NCBI GenBank assembly: GCA_964530225.1
Contig: CAZHBA010000065.1
Coordinates: forward strand, 1-61,104
Source: CAZHBA01 sp964530225
Lineage (GTDB): Bacteria; Pseudomonadota; Alphaproteobacteria; UBA6615
Length of the DNA: 61,104 nucleotides
Reading direction: 5' to 3'
The notes beneath the pieces were generated by a model that saw nothing but the letters and a program-made list of their open reading frames with translations, did no database searches and was not told the origin of the DNA. The translations under genes were made by a program, and so were the position numbers. Of this stretch, positions 24,588 through 33,689 are shown in pieces; the first letter of the stretch is position 1, and each line of letters opens with the position of its first letter.

Positions 24588-25538
24588 ATGAAACCGGAAA
24601 ATGCAGCAACAATAGGCGAAGCTACGACGATTCTCAGCGACGGCGGTCTGGTGGCCTTTCCCACCGAGACGGTCTACGGGCTGGGCGCCGACGCGCGTAA
24701 CAATAAGGCGGTCGCGCACATTTTCGCCGCCAAAAAACGTCCCCAATTCAATCCGCTGATCGTGCACGTGAAAGACATTGCGGCGGCGGCCCACTACGCC
24801 AATTTCGACAGCCGCGCCAAGGCATTGGCCGTGCGCTATTGGCCCGGCCCGTTAACCCTGGTGCTGCCGCGGCGCGGCGATAGCGGTCTGTCGCTGTTGG
24901 TCAGCGCCGGCCTCGACACCGTCGCCCTGCGAGTACCGGCGCAAGCATGCGCGCAAGCGCTGCTTGCCGCCTTCGACGGGCCGATTGCCGCACCGAGCGC
25001 CAACGCCTCGGGTGCGGTGAGTCCGACCCGCGCCGAGCATGTGGTGCAATCGCTCGGCGGTGAACCCGACCTGATCATCGACGATGGCCCCTGCTTGATC
25101 GGCCTGGAATCAACGGTGGTCGATGCCAGCGGCGCTGATTTGTGTGTCCTACGCCACGGCGCGGTGACACTGGAAGAATTGCGGACGGAATTCGGTCCGG
25201 TATCCGATGCAACTGCGGAGGAAACGGCAGACGCAGTCAAGTCTCCTGGGACGCTGGCCCGACACTATGCGACCGCCCTGCCCGTGCGGCTTGACGCGGC
25301 ATCGGCGGAACCCGGCGAGGCCTATCTAGCGTTCGGCGAGACGGTGCCGCCGAGCGCAGTAAAAATCGAAAATCTTAGCCCCACCGGCGACCTAACCGAA
25401 GCGGCAGCCAACTTGTTCGCCATGCTTAGGGCCCTAGATTCGCCGGAATATGGGGCAATTGTAGTCGCGCCGATCCCCGACGAAGGGCTGGGCCGGGCAA
25501 TCAACGACCGCCTGCGCCGAGCTGCTACGCCAGCCTGA
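24588..25538 (+). CDS. tsaC: L-threonylcarbamoyladenylate synthase (TsaC/Sua5)
   Basis: Makes threonylcarbamoyl-AMP for the t6A37 modification of ANN-decoding tRNAs. The YrdC/Sua5 domain (about residues 8-195) has GGLVAFPTETVYGLGADA, KKRPQFNPLIVHV, YWPGPLTLVL and IAAPSANASGAVSPT. A Sua5-type C-terminal domain starts after SPGTLARHYATALPV, with LAFGETVPP further on, so it is the long (316 aa) Sua5 form. The start ATG 24588 lies 8 bp after cysQ; the longer open frame running back into cysQ is rejected. Confidence 0.94.
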   Translation: MKPENAATIGEATTILSDGGLVAFPTETVYGLGADARNNKAVAHIFAAKKRPQFNPLIVHVKDIAAAAHYANFDSRAKALAVRYWPGPLTLVLPRRGDSGLSLLVSAGLDTVALRVPAQACAQALLAAFDGPIAAPSANASGAVSPTRAEHVVQSLGGEPDLIIDDGPCLIGLESTVVDASGADLCVLRHGAVTLEELRTEFGPVSDATAEETADAVKSPGTLARHYATALPVRLDAASAEPGEAYLAFGETVPPSAVKIENLSPTGDLTEAAANLFAMLRALDSPEYGAIVVAPIPDEGLGRAINDRLRRAATPA

Positions 25539-25576
25539 GCTTGCCGAGAATTTGCGGAAGGATTACATCTTGACCT

Positions 25577-27010
25577 ATGAGCATTGCCGCCAAAGATACG
25601 CTACCACCGGTACCGGCGGGATTCCTCGATAAACTCGCCACCATCGTCGGTGAGGCGGGTCTGGTTACCGATCCCGCGGACATGATCCCTTATCTGGAGG
25701 AAACCCGCGGCCTGTACGAAGGCACGAGCCCAGCCGTCGTGCGCCCGGCCAATACGCAGGAGGTCGCAGATGTGGTGCGTGCCTGCGCGCAAGCCGACGT
25801 TGCCATCGTGCCCCAGGGTGGTAACACCGGCCTGTGCGGTGGCGGGGTCGCCAGCGGCGAGGTGATTATCAACCTGATGCGCATGAACAAGGTGCGCAAC
25901 GTCGACCCGTTCAACTACACCATGACTTTCGACGCCGGCTGCATCCTGGCAGATCTGCAGCGGGTCGCCGAAGTAAACAACCGGCTGTTCCCATTGAGCC
26001 TTGGCGCCGAGGGGTCATGCCAGATCGGTGGTAACCTCTCGACCAACGCTGGCGGCACTTCGGTTTTACGCTACGGCAACGCCCGCGAGCTCACACTGGG
26101 TCTCGAGGTGGTGCTGCCCGACGGCCAGATCTGGAATGGCCTTACCGCGCTACGCAAGAACAATACCGGTTACGACCTGAAACAACTTTTCATCGGCGCG
26201 GAAGGCACCTTGGGTATTATCACCGGCACGGTGATGAAACTGTTTCCGCTACCGCGCGAACGCCACACCGCCTTCGCCGCGCTACGCGACGTCGAGGCTG
26301 TGCTGGAATTGCTTAGCCGCGCGCGCATCGCCAGCGCCGATACGGTAGCGACCTTCGAGCTCATCCCGCGTATCGGCCTCGACTTAGCGCTAAAACACAT
26401 GCCCGACACGGTTGATCCGCTCACCAGCGCACACGAATGGTATGCGCTGATCGAGTTCGAGAGCGGCGAAAACGGCAGCGGGCTGGGCGCAGTGATGGAA
26501 GGCTATCTGGCCGCCGCGCTGAAAGACGGTCTGGTGGTCGACGCGGTGGTCGCCCAGTCAGAAGCGCAACGCCAGCAGATGTGGTTCATCCGCGAGGCGA
26601 TGGTGCTGGCGCAGGCGCCCGAGGGCGCAAGCATCAAGAACGATATCTCGGTGCCCATATCGAAGGTGCCCGAATTTATCCGCCGCGCCGACAAGGCTGC
26701 CATCGCGCTGTGCCCTGGCGTACGCCCGGTCGCCTTCGGCCATATCGGCGACGGCAACGTGCACTACAACTTGCAAGCGCCGGTCGGCGCCGACGACGCG
26801 GCCTTCCTGGCGCGCTGGGACGAGCTGACCGAAGCGGTGGTCGACATCGTGCGCGACTTGGGCGGCAGTTTCAGCGCCGAGCACGGCATCGGCCTACTCA
26901 AGGTGCGCGAACTGGCCGACTTCAAATCAGCGCTTGAAATGGACCTCATGCGCACCGTAAAAAGCGCGCTCGACCCAAAGGGCCTAATGAACCCTGGTAA
27001 AGTCTTGTGA
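25577..27010 (+). CDS. FAD-linked D-2-hydroxyacid dehydrogenase (GlcD/D2HGDH-like)
   Basis: A 477-residue vanillyl-alcohol-oxidase-fold flavoprotein of COG0277. The FAD domain has AIVPQGGNTGLCGGGV (about 75-90), SLGAEGSCQIGGNLSTNAGG and FIGAEGTLGIITG. The C-terminal domain has RPVAFGHIGDGNVHYNL with the metal/substrate His residues, then the FSAEHGIGLLK segment, and ends in DPKGLMNPGKVL. This pattern fits D-2-hydroxyglutarate or D-lactate dehydrogenases; the exact hydroxyacid is not resolvable. It is 13 bp upstream of an acyl-CoA dehydrogenase gene on the same strand. Confidence 0.9.
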   Translation: MSIAAKDTLPPVPAGFLDKLATIVGEAGLVTDPADMIPYLEETRGLYEGTSPAVVRPANTQEVADVVRACAQADVAIVPQGGNTGLCGGGVASGEVIINLMRMNKVRNVDPFNYTMTFDAGCILADLQRVAEVNNRLFPLSLGAEGSCQIGGNLSTNAGGTSVLRYGNARELTLGLEVVLPDGQIWNGLTALRKNNTGYDLKQLFIGAEGTLGIITGTVMKLFPLPRERHTAFAALRDVEAVLELLSRARIASADTVATFELIPRIGLDLALKHMPDTVDPLTSAHEWYALIEFESGENGSGLGAVMEGYLAAALKDGLVVDAVVAQSEAQRQQMWFIREAMVLAQAPEGASIKNDISVPISKVPEFIRRADKAAIALCPGVRPVAFGHIGDGNVHYNLQAPVGADDAAFLARWDELTEAVVDIVRDLGGSFSAEHGIGLLKVRELADFKSALEMDLMRTVKSALDPKGLMNPGKVL

Positions 27011-27023
27011 ACGAAGAACGCCA

Positions 27024-28811
27024 ATGACTGACTACAACGCACCCGTCAAAGATATGCGCTTCGTCTTCGACGAACTCTGCGACCTCGAGGGTCTGAACGG
27101 TATGCCATCGTTCGTCGATGTCACGTCCGATCTGGTCGACCATATTCTCAATGAATCCGCCCGGTTTACCCGCGAAGTGGTGGCGCCGCTGAACCAGAGC
27201 GGCGACCAGGAAACCTCGGTGCTCAAGGATACGGAAGTGCGAACGCCGAAGGGCTTCAAGGAGGCCTACGCACAATTCGTCGACGGTGGCTGGAATGGCA
27301 CGCCGTTCGAACCCAAATATGGCGGCATGGGCCTGCCATGGACGGTCACTACGGCGCTGCAGGAAATGTGGCAGTCGGCCAATTTGGCCTGGTCACTGTG
27401 CCCGTTGTTGACGATCGGCGCCATCGAAGCCCTGATCGCTCACGCCACGCCAGAGTTGCGCAAAAAATTTTTGCCCAAGCTGGTGAGCGGCGAGTGGACC
27501 GGCACCATGAACCTAACCGAACCGCAGGCGGGCACCGACCTGAGCCTGCTCAGAGCCCGCGCCAAGCGTGAGGACGGCCACTACCGAATCACCGGCGAGA
27601 AGATATTCATCACCTTCGGCGAGCAGGATTACACAGACAACATCATCCACCTGGTGCTGGCGCGGCTACCCGACGCGCCACCGGGGGTGAAAGGGATCAG
27701 CCTGTTCCTGGTGCCGAAATTCCTCGTCAACGACGACGGTAACATCGGCGAGCGTAACGACGTTTACGCCGTCAATATTGAACACAAGCTCGGCATTCAC
27801 GCCAGCCCAACCTGCGTTATGGCCTATGGCGATAATGGCGGCGCGGTTGGCTATTTGATCGGCGAAGAGCATGACGGCCTGCGCTGCATGTTCACCATGA
27901 TGAACAACGCGCGTCTCAATGTCGGCCTGCAGGGCGTGTCGATCGGCGAGCGCGCTTATCAGCAAGCGGTCGACTTCGCCAAGTCGCGGTTGCAATCGGC
28001 GCCGGTCAGCGGCGGCAAAGAGTCAGCGACGATCATTAATCACCCCGACGTGCGCCGCATGCTGATGATGATGCGGGCGCAGATCGAGGCCATGCGCGCG
28101 CTATCCTACTACACCAACGCCACGCTCGACCGGTCGCGCCACCACGGCGATAAAGACGTGCGGCGCGCCAACTATACGCGTATGGATTTGCTGACCCCGG
28201 TGGTCAAGGCTTGGTGTACCGATCTGGGCGTCGATATCGCCTCAATCGGCCTGCAGGTACACGGCGGTATGGGCTTCATTGAGGAAACCGGCGCCGCTCA
28301 GTATCTGCGCGATTCCCGCATCGCGCCGATCTACGAGGGCACCAACGGCATCCAGGCGGTCGACCTGCTGGGTCGCAAGCTACTGCGCGACGGCGGTAGC
28401 GCCATGGGCTTGCTGCTCGACGAGATGGAGCAGATCGACGCCGAGCTGTTGGCCACCCAGGACGCAGATTGTGCTGCGGTGCAGAAATCACTGGCCGACG
28501 GCCGCTCGGCATTACGCAGCGCCACCGAGTGGCTGCTCGATCCGACAAACAACGATCTCGACACCAAATTCGCCGGTGCCACGCCGTTCCTGCACCTGAC
28601 CGGCACCGTAGTCGCCGGCTGGCTGATGGCCCGCGCCGCGGTAGCGGCGCACAGCAAGGCCGCCAACGGCGGCGACCGCTCCTTCCTAGAAACCAAGATC
28701 GTTACCGCACGCTTCTACGCCGAGCATGTTCTGCCGCGCGCACACGCGCTGTTGCCGGAAATTACCGAGGGTAGCGGTTCGGTGCTGGCGCTGAGTGAAG
28801 ACCGGTTCTAA
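27024..28811 (+). CDS. Acyl-CoA dehydrogenase, long DmdC-like form
   Basis: Oxidises an acyl-CoA to its enoyl-CoA with FAD. At 595 residues it is longer than standard (about 380 aa) and carries the extra N- and C-terminal segments seen in DmdC and related FadE proteins. It opens with YNAPVKDMRFVFDEL, typical of this group. The acyl-CoA dehydrogenase signatures NLTEPQAGTDLSLL and GLQVHGGMGFIEETGAAQ are present, and the catalytic Glu lies in IYEGTNGIQAVDL near 435. Family members act on 3-methylmercaptopropionyl-CoA or fatty acyl-CoAs; the neighbours contain no other dmd gene, so use on DMSP is not supported. Confidence 0.9.
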   Translation: MTDYNAPVKDMRFVFDELCDLEGLNGMPSFVDVTSDLVDHILNESARFTREVVAPLNQSGDQETSVLKDTEVRTPKGFKEAYAQFVDGGWNGTPFEPKYGGMGLPWTVTTALQEMWQSANLAWSLCPLLTIGAIEALIAHATPELRKKFLPKLVSGEWTGTMNLTEPQAGTDLSLLRARAKREDGHYRITGEKIFITFGEQDYTDNIIHLVLARLPDAPPGVKGISLFLVPKFLVNDDGNIGERNDVYAVNIEHKLGIHASPTCVMAYGDNGGAVGYLIGEEHDGLRCMFTMMNNARLNVGLQGVSIGERAYQQAVDFAKSRLQSAPVSGGKESATIINHPDVRRMLMMMRAQIEAMRALSYYTNATLDRSRHHGDKDVRRANYTRMDLLTPVVKAWCTDLGVDIASIGLQVHGGMGFIEETGAAQYLRDSRIAPIYEGTNGIQAVDLLGRKLLRDGGSAMGLLLDEMEQIDAELLATQDADCAAVQKSLADGRSALRSATEWLLDPTNNDLDTKFAGATPFLHLTGTVVAGWLMARAAVAAHSKAANGGDRSFLETKIVTARFYAEHVLPRAHALLPEITEGSGSVLALSEDRF

Positions 28812-28919
28812 CCGGCGTCAAATAACTTGTTCGACCTGTGCCAACCGTCACAGACAACTGTCCGCCCGAGCATTAAATTTCAATCATTACTCCTTTGCAA
28901 GGAAGCAAGCATTCCCCTA

Positions 28920-28954
28920 AACGGCGGGCCGGACAAATAGTTCGACCCGCCGTT
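28920..28954 (+). terminator. Hairpin downstream of the acyl-CoA dehydrogenase
   Basis: AACGGCGGG / CCCGCCGTT with a 17-nt loop, about 110 bp after the stop codon. The stem is stable but no T-run follows. Confidence 0.4.
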
Positions 28955-29046
28955 CGCCTTGTCAGGCCGACATTGTAGCCCTTGCAATTGAACAAACGGC
29001 CTTGGTGGGTGACAATGCACGCGCAACAAAAACCTGAAGAGGCCCC

Positions 29047-29661
29047 ATGAGCGATCCTATCGATTTCTACTTCGCCTGCGTATCGCCCTGGTCCTACCTG
29101 GCGGTCGACGAGCTAAAACGCATTGCTGATACACACGAGCGCGCCATCGCCTTCAAACCGATCAATGTCGGACGCTCATGGGCCGAGACCGGCAGCGGCC
29201 AGCCAGTTGGCGACCGACCTCAGGTGATGCAGGACTACCGCCTAATCGAATTGCCACGCTGGGCTACCTGGCGGGATACCAAACTCAACTCCCATCCCAA
29301 GCATTTTCCCGTTCCTTTTCACCTGTCCTCGAACGTGATCATCGCCGCACGCCAGCAAGGTACGGATGTCTATGCGTTGACACGGGCGCTGATGCGCGGC
29401 TGTTGGGTAGATGAACTGAATATTTCGGACGCAGATACGATTGCCAAAATCGCCGACGGCGTTGGCCTCGACGGCACAGCGCTACTCGCCGCCGCGGAAG
29501 CGCCTGCGGTCGCCGACGACATGAGCGCCAATACCGACGAAGCGCTGGCCGCCGGCGCTTGGGGCGTACCGTCGATCGTCGTCGATGGTGAGTTGTTCTT
29601 CGGCCAGGACCGGCTGGAAATGATCGCATGGCGCCTCGAACAGCTCCCGGCACGCACTTGA
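29047..29661 (+). CDS. 2-hydroxychromene-2-carboxylate isomerase family (DsbA-like, kappa GST)
   Basis: A 204-residue thioredoxin-fold protein. IDFYFACVSPWSYLAVDEL is the N-terminal signature of HCCA isomerase/kappa GST proteins, with Ser in place of the redox CxxC. KPINVGRSW, the central helical insert (HPKHFPVPFHLSSNVIIAAR) and GVPSIVVDGELFFGQDRLEM (cis-Pro loop and C-terminus) follow. In characterised members glutathione assists isomerisation of naphthalene-pathway intermediates; most homologues have unknown substrates and no aromatic pathway lies nearby. Confidence 0.9.
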   Translation: MSDPIDFYFACVSPWSYLAVDELKRIADTHERAIAFKPINVGRSWAETGSGQPVGDRPQVMQDYRLIELPRWATWRDTKLNSHPKHFPVPFHLSSNVIIAARQQGTDVYALTRALMRGCWVDELNISDADTIAKIADGVGLDGTALLAAAEAPAVADDMSANTDEALAAGAWGVPSIVVDGELFFGQDRLEMIAWRLEQLPART

Positions 29662-29961
29662 GCCTCCATCCGGCGACGTAGTCTGACCGCTCCATCACCC
29701 TGTCGGATGAGATCCTGTATTTTGGCCTCGATCAACACGGCTACGTGGGCGTGAACGCTCTCGACCCCTTCTGCGTGCTCGAACGCTGCACCGAAAGTCT
29801 CGAGCCCTAATTTCAGTTCCTCAATTTTTCGCAGCGTCGACTTTTGCGGTGCGACCGTAAATTAACGGTATTCGGCCAAAAGTTCGAGCGACATTTGGCG
29901 GGCGCGGTTAAGTAAACGTTCTTCCGGCGACTCAACTACCACAATTTTCCACAATACATTA
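29640..29961 (-). pseudogene. Fragmented small protein gene of unknown family
   Basis: On the minus strand one frame reads VVVESPEERLLNRARQMSLE, LLAEYR and then TAA. It resumes in the same frame with APQKSTLRKIEELKLGLETF and GAAFEHAEGVESVHAHVAVL up to a basic stretch near 29660. The helical, charged, protein-like text on both sides of the stop suggests one broken gene, or two very short ones. No homologue is recognised. The rest of the 582-bp gap (29962-30243) is AT-rich and shows no gene. Confidence 0.3.
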
Positions 29962-30243
29962 GTTTTTTATAATATTACGTCAATACCGCCGAGAACAACA
30001 ACCAAAACTAGGGGGACAATGAGCTTGAACCGAACCGGCTAATCATTAAATTTGTTCATATATTTTAACTCTTCACGGTTCCGGTTGAAGCAGCAGCAGT
30101 CACGGGCGCGATGGCGTAGGCTTTAGTATTCGCGTTAGATTCGCGCCATCCCTGCTACACCACCCACCCCAGCAGCGCGAATTCCAATAACACAATTCTA
30201 GGAAATTAACGACATCTTACATACAATAATCTGGTGTAGAAAA

Positions 30244-30804
30244 CTACTTGGTAGAGCTATTTATGGCCAGCCAGGCGACCGCCTCGGTAAGCGAGGCGAC
30301 GATAGTATCGGCCTTGGTGTCGTCCGGCGCCTCATCGGAATCGACCAACAACTTGTACCCAACACCAGCGCTAATCGCCGCCTCTATGTCCGTCTCGCGG
30401 TCGCCGACCAGGGCTGACGCCTTCATGTCGAGCCCCAGCGCATTGCGCGCCTTGAGTAGCATACCTGGCCCCGGTTTGCGGTCGATCGACTCGCGTCTAT
30501 AGATACCGATGCCTTCTTCGGGATGAGTTGGCGCGTGGTATACCCGCGCGATATCAACGCTTTCGTCGGCAAACCGAACGCACATCCATTCAGTTAATTC
30601 CTGGAACTCTTCTTCGCTATAGAGCCCACGGCCGATACCCGCCTGATTGGTGACAACGACCAGGTGATAGTCGAGCGCCAGCGCCTGGCGGCACGCCTCG
30701 AAGACACCGTCGATAAAGATAAAATCCTCGCGACGATAGATGTAGCCGGAGTCAATGTTGATGACGCCGTCGCGATCGAGGAACAGCGCCTTCGCACCCG
30801 TCAT
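30244..30804 (-). CDS. HAD-superfamily phosphatase, GmhB/HisB-N type
   Basis: A 186-residue HAD hydrolase. FLDRDGVINIDSGYI holds motif I (DxD nucleophile pair), VVVTNQAGIGRGLY motif II, and KPGPGML with VGDRETDIEAAISAG motifs III-IV. The Cys/His zinc loop of classical GmhB is not complete: HAPTHPEEG is present without the usual cysteines. It therefore probably acts on a sugar or heptose phosphate but may not be a true heptose-bisphosphatase. The start is ATG 30804; longer frames run backward through a repeat and hairpin and are unlikely. The leader carries a 17-bp tandem duplication. Confidence 0.84.
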   Translation of the reverse strand: MTGAKALFLDRDGVINIDSGYIYRREDFIFIDGVFEACRQALALDYHLVVVTNQAGIGRGLYSEEEFQELTEWMCVRFADESVDIARVYHAPTHPEEGIGIYRRESIDRKPGPGMLLKARNALGLDMKASALVGDRETDIEAAISAGVGYKLLVDSDEAPDDTKADTIVASLTEAVAWLAINSSTK

Positions 30805-30806
30805 AA

Positions 30807-30840
30807 TTAATCTCTGTACAACTTTAATCTCTGTACAACT
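30807..30840. repeat. Perfect 17-bp tandem duplication in the leader of the HAD gene
   Basis: TTAATCTCTGTACAACT occurs twice, head to tail, at 30807-30823 and 30824-30840, directly upstream of the HAD phosphatase ATG. Each copy contains the palindrome TGTACA. Confidence 0.9.
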
Positions 30841-30851
30841 TACGTGGAATT

Positions 30852-30928
30852 GCACCGGCCCACTCCCCCACTCGGCCACCCCGAGCATACGATCCCGTGG
30901 GTAGCCGAGTGGGGGAGTGGGCCGGTGC
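30852..30928. repeat. Long perfect inverted repeat downstream of the ThDP enzyme
   Basis: Two 25-bp arms (30852-30876 and 30904-30928), exact complements of each other and G+C-rich (GCACCGGCCCACTCC...). After one mismatch a further 4 bp pair inward. The loop is about 17-27 nt. No T-run follows on either strand. It may be a strong transcription barrier after the ThDP gene or the fused ends of a small mobile repeat. Confidence 0.85.
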
Positions 30929-30939
30929 GTACACCTGTA

Positions 30940-32604
30940 TCATTTCGTTGCGGCCCGCTCGCGCATCTCGGTCAGCGTCAGGTTGCTGGATAACAATTCT
31001 TCGCTGACGATCAGCTCGATCACGGCGGGGCCGCCAGCGCCCAGGGCGCGCTCGAATGCCGGCGCAAACTGCTCGGTCGTCTCAACCCGCTCACCATGGG
31101 CGCCAAACGATAGCGCCCAGGCGACGAAGTCTGGGTTGGTCAGATGCGTCGCCGTTATGCGCCCGGGATAATGGCGTTCTTGATGCATACGAATGGTGCC
31201 GTACATGGAGTTATTGGCGATGATCATTACGATACCAAGGTTGTGGCGCAATGCCGTCGCCAACTCGTTGCCGGTCATCAGGGTACCGCCGTCACCGGCG
31301 TAGCAAATCACCGTCGCGTCGGGGCGCGCTGCCTTAGCAGCAACAGCGGCGGGCATGCCATAGCCCATGGCGCCGCTGGTTGGTCCCAGTAGGGTACGGT
31401 AACGGCGGAAGGGGAAAAACCGGCCGGCCCAGCCGGAGAAATTTCCAGCATCGGTGGTGAAGATCGTATCGGCTGGCGTCAACTCGCGCAGATCGTGGAA
31501 GATCTGGCTCAAATTGAGCGGCACCGGGCTCTTTTTCGGCACGACCCAGTCCTCATAGTCGCGCCGTGCGGCTGCGGTCCAATCGTTCCAGGCTGTCGTA
31601 TCAGCCTGCTGGCTTTGCCGGACGCGGGCGGTGAAAGATCCGACCGCTGCGTTGATTGCCAGATCGGGCTGATAGACCCGCCCCAGTTCGTTGGGATCGG
31701 GGTAAACATGAACCAGCCCCTGCGCCGGTTTGGGCACCTCCACCAGCGTGTAACCCTGGGTGGTGATCTCGCCAAGCCGAGCGCCGATGACAATCAATAG
31801 ATCTGTATCACGCACGCGCTGGGCCAACTTCGGGTTGGTGTTGATGCCCACCTCGCCAACATAGTTGGGATGGCCGTTGTCGATGATATCCATGCACCTG
31901 AACGACGTGGTAACCGGCAAATTGTTGGCCGCCGCAAACGCCTCCAAGTCAGCACCGGCCGCCTCCGACCAGCCGCCGCCACCGACCAGGACCAACGGAT
32001 TTTTTGCCGCCTGTAGCATCTCGCGCAGCCGCGCCATATCTCCATCGGAGGGTTCCGGCTCGATACACTGGTAAGCCGGCACATCGGCGACCTCTACCAA
32101 GTCGGCCAGCATATCTTCAGGCAGGGAGACAACCACAGGCCCAGGCCGCCCGGAGGTGGCAGTGGAAAACGCCCGCGCCACGATTTCCGGCAACCGCGCC
32201 GCATCGTCGACCTCGACCACCCACTTGGCCAACGGACTGAACATCGCTTCGTAATCGACTTCCTGGAACGCTTCGCGCCCGCGAAAACCGCGCGACACCT
32301 GGCCGACGAACATCACCATCGGCGAAGAATCCTGCATCGCGGTATGCACGCCAATGCTGCCGTTACACGCGCCGGGTCCGCGGGTGACGAAAGTCACGCC
32401 CGGCTTGCCGGTGAGCTTGCCGTAGGCCTCACCCATATAGGCAGCGCCGTTTTCGTGCCGGCAAACTATGACTGATATCGCATCCGTGGCATCGTGCAAC
32501 GCGTCGAGCGCCACCAGATAACTTTCCCCCGGAACGCAAAAAACCGTATCGACGCCGTGCACCTTCAAAGCGTCGACCAGAACCTGACCACCTGTACGTA
32601 GCAA
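30940..32604 (-). CDS. Thiamine-diphosphate-dependent enzyme, acetolactate synthase-like
   Basis: A 554-residue three-domain ThDP enzyme of the AHAS/POX family. The N-terminal PYR domain has GVDTVFCVPGES, then the ThDP-activating Glu region CRHENGAAYMGEAYGKLTGK and RGPGACNGSIGVHTA. The middle domain has LVLVGGGGWSEA. The C-terminal PP domain has the Mg2+-ThDP motif CYAGDGGTLMTGNEL ending in NN. There is no ilvN partner nearby and the substrate is unknown, so it is probably not the biosynthetic acetolactate synthase. It starts at TTG 32604 behind a good AGGAGG site. A large hairpin lies just past its stop. Confidence 0.88.
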   Translation of the reverse strand: MLRTGGQVLVDALKVHGVDTVFCVPGESYLVALDALHDATDAISVIVCRHENGAAYMGEAYGKLTGKPGVTFVTRGPGACNGSIGVHTAMQDSSPMVMFVGQVSRGFRGREAFQEVDYEAMFSPLAKWVVEVDDAARLPEIVARAFSTATSGRPGPVVVSLPEDMLADLVEVADVPAYQCIEPEPSDGDMARLREMLQAAKNPLVLVGGGGWSEAAGADLEAFAAANNLPVTTSFRCMDIIDNGHPNYVGEVGINTNPKLAQRVRDTDLLIVIGARLGEITTQGYTLVEVPKPAQGLVHVYPDPNELGRVYQPDLAINAAVGSFTARVRQSQQADTTAWNDWTAAARRDYEDWVVPKKSPVPLNLSQIFHDLRELTPADTIFTTDAGNFSGWAGRFFPFRRYRTLLGPTSGAMGYGMPAAVAAKAARPDATVICYAGDGGTLMTGNELATALRHNLGIVMIIANNSMYGTIRMHQERHYPGRITATHLTNPDFVAWALSFGAHGERVETTEQFAPAFERALGAGGPAVIELIVSEELLSSNLTLTEMRERAATK

Positions 32605-32767
32605 CTCGTCCTCCTAAACCTCCGCATCTATGATTTAAAAGAAACCTAACATCGTCGTGACGCGTGGCAAATAAAGGTCTCCTTCCAAAATTCAGGGATG
32701 GCAAACAACCATGTGTTGAAATACTATGGGGCAAAATAATACAAAGATATTGGTCTCGAGCGTCTTC

Positions 32768-33610
32768 TTGGTCAATTTTTCCACCCCGCCTGCAAAACCA
32801 ATAGTCTATATCGTTGGATTTGGAACCCTGCCCGAAGGGTTATTCTAGGTGTATCCAAAATGGGTGCGGCGCTTTGGGCATAGATCGACGGCCATCGTGC
32901 CGATCGTCGCACCATCGAAAACCGATGGCGCCGAGTATCAGCGTTTCGTTGATTTCCTGCGCAACAAATTTCATGCCGTGGGCGCAATTATGGTGTCGAA
33001 TGCTTCGACATTGTTCTAGCACACGCGGTAAATGTTCGACAAATTCGACGGCAACACGGAGTTGCTGGGCGAGTTCGGTATCGTGGTTCGCACACCGGGA
33101 ACATTGACCGGTCTAGCTCCGACAAAACGAGCCGCTCAACAGGCTTATGAGTAAATATTTGGCGACGGCAGACCCCCCGAAGCATTGATCATCTCCGCCA
33201 CTGGAGCGGCGCGTGAGCTCGCCGTCGCGCTAAAGGAAACCGGCAAACGGTGTGTCTGTCTTACCACGCTCGATAGGAAATCCATGACCAACATGCGCCA
33301 GCGCATTATCGAGCTGCCGGAGAACAGGCGTCCAACCCTGCGCCATATAGAGTCCCAATTAGAGCATGACCAGTTGGTCACATTGTTGCCGTCGGGAAGC
33401 TTGGTCGTTAATGCCACCGGACCAATCGACGCGGACACTCCGTCACCTGTAGGCGACGCAGCGCTATTTCCGCAGAACGGCCTGATTTGGGACCTCGATG
33501 CCGTCGGCATCAGTTCGCCATTTCTCGACAAAGCCCGGCAGCAGCGGTACCCCCACGGCCTGCGCCTGGTGGACGACCAATTTTTCATCAATATCAGTGG
33601 TTCACCGTAG
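32768..33610 (+). pseudogene. Shikimate-dehydrogenase-like gene with four in-frame stops
   Basis: One continuous frame reads as protein across 280 codons but contains four stops. Recognisable text includes AIVPIVAPSKTDGAEYQRFV, ELLGEFGIVVRTPGTLTGLA, ALIISATGAARELAVALKET (the GAGGAA-like dinucleotide loop), SGSLVVNATGPIDADTPSP (the NAT..G motif) and a C-terminal block at 33451-33610. Stops follow LPEGLF, NASTLF, HTR and AQQAYE. No frameshift is needed, so decay is by nonsense changes alone. The C-terminal 141 codons are still open. A start is unclear (TTG 32768 is possible). Assignment to the shikimate/quinate dehydrogenase family is by motif only. Confidence 0.55.
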
Positions 33611-33689
33611 CGGTGGCGATTTTTGGTATCACGCCCACTCAAGAGAATGCGGTAAAGCCGTGAAAGCTGATCGTTTAGTTTTCAATTGC

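Noticed and set aside
30805..30888. N-terminal extension of the HAD phosphatase through the hairpin
   Set aside because: The extension translates the tandem repeat and part of the inverted repeat and has no family similarity.
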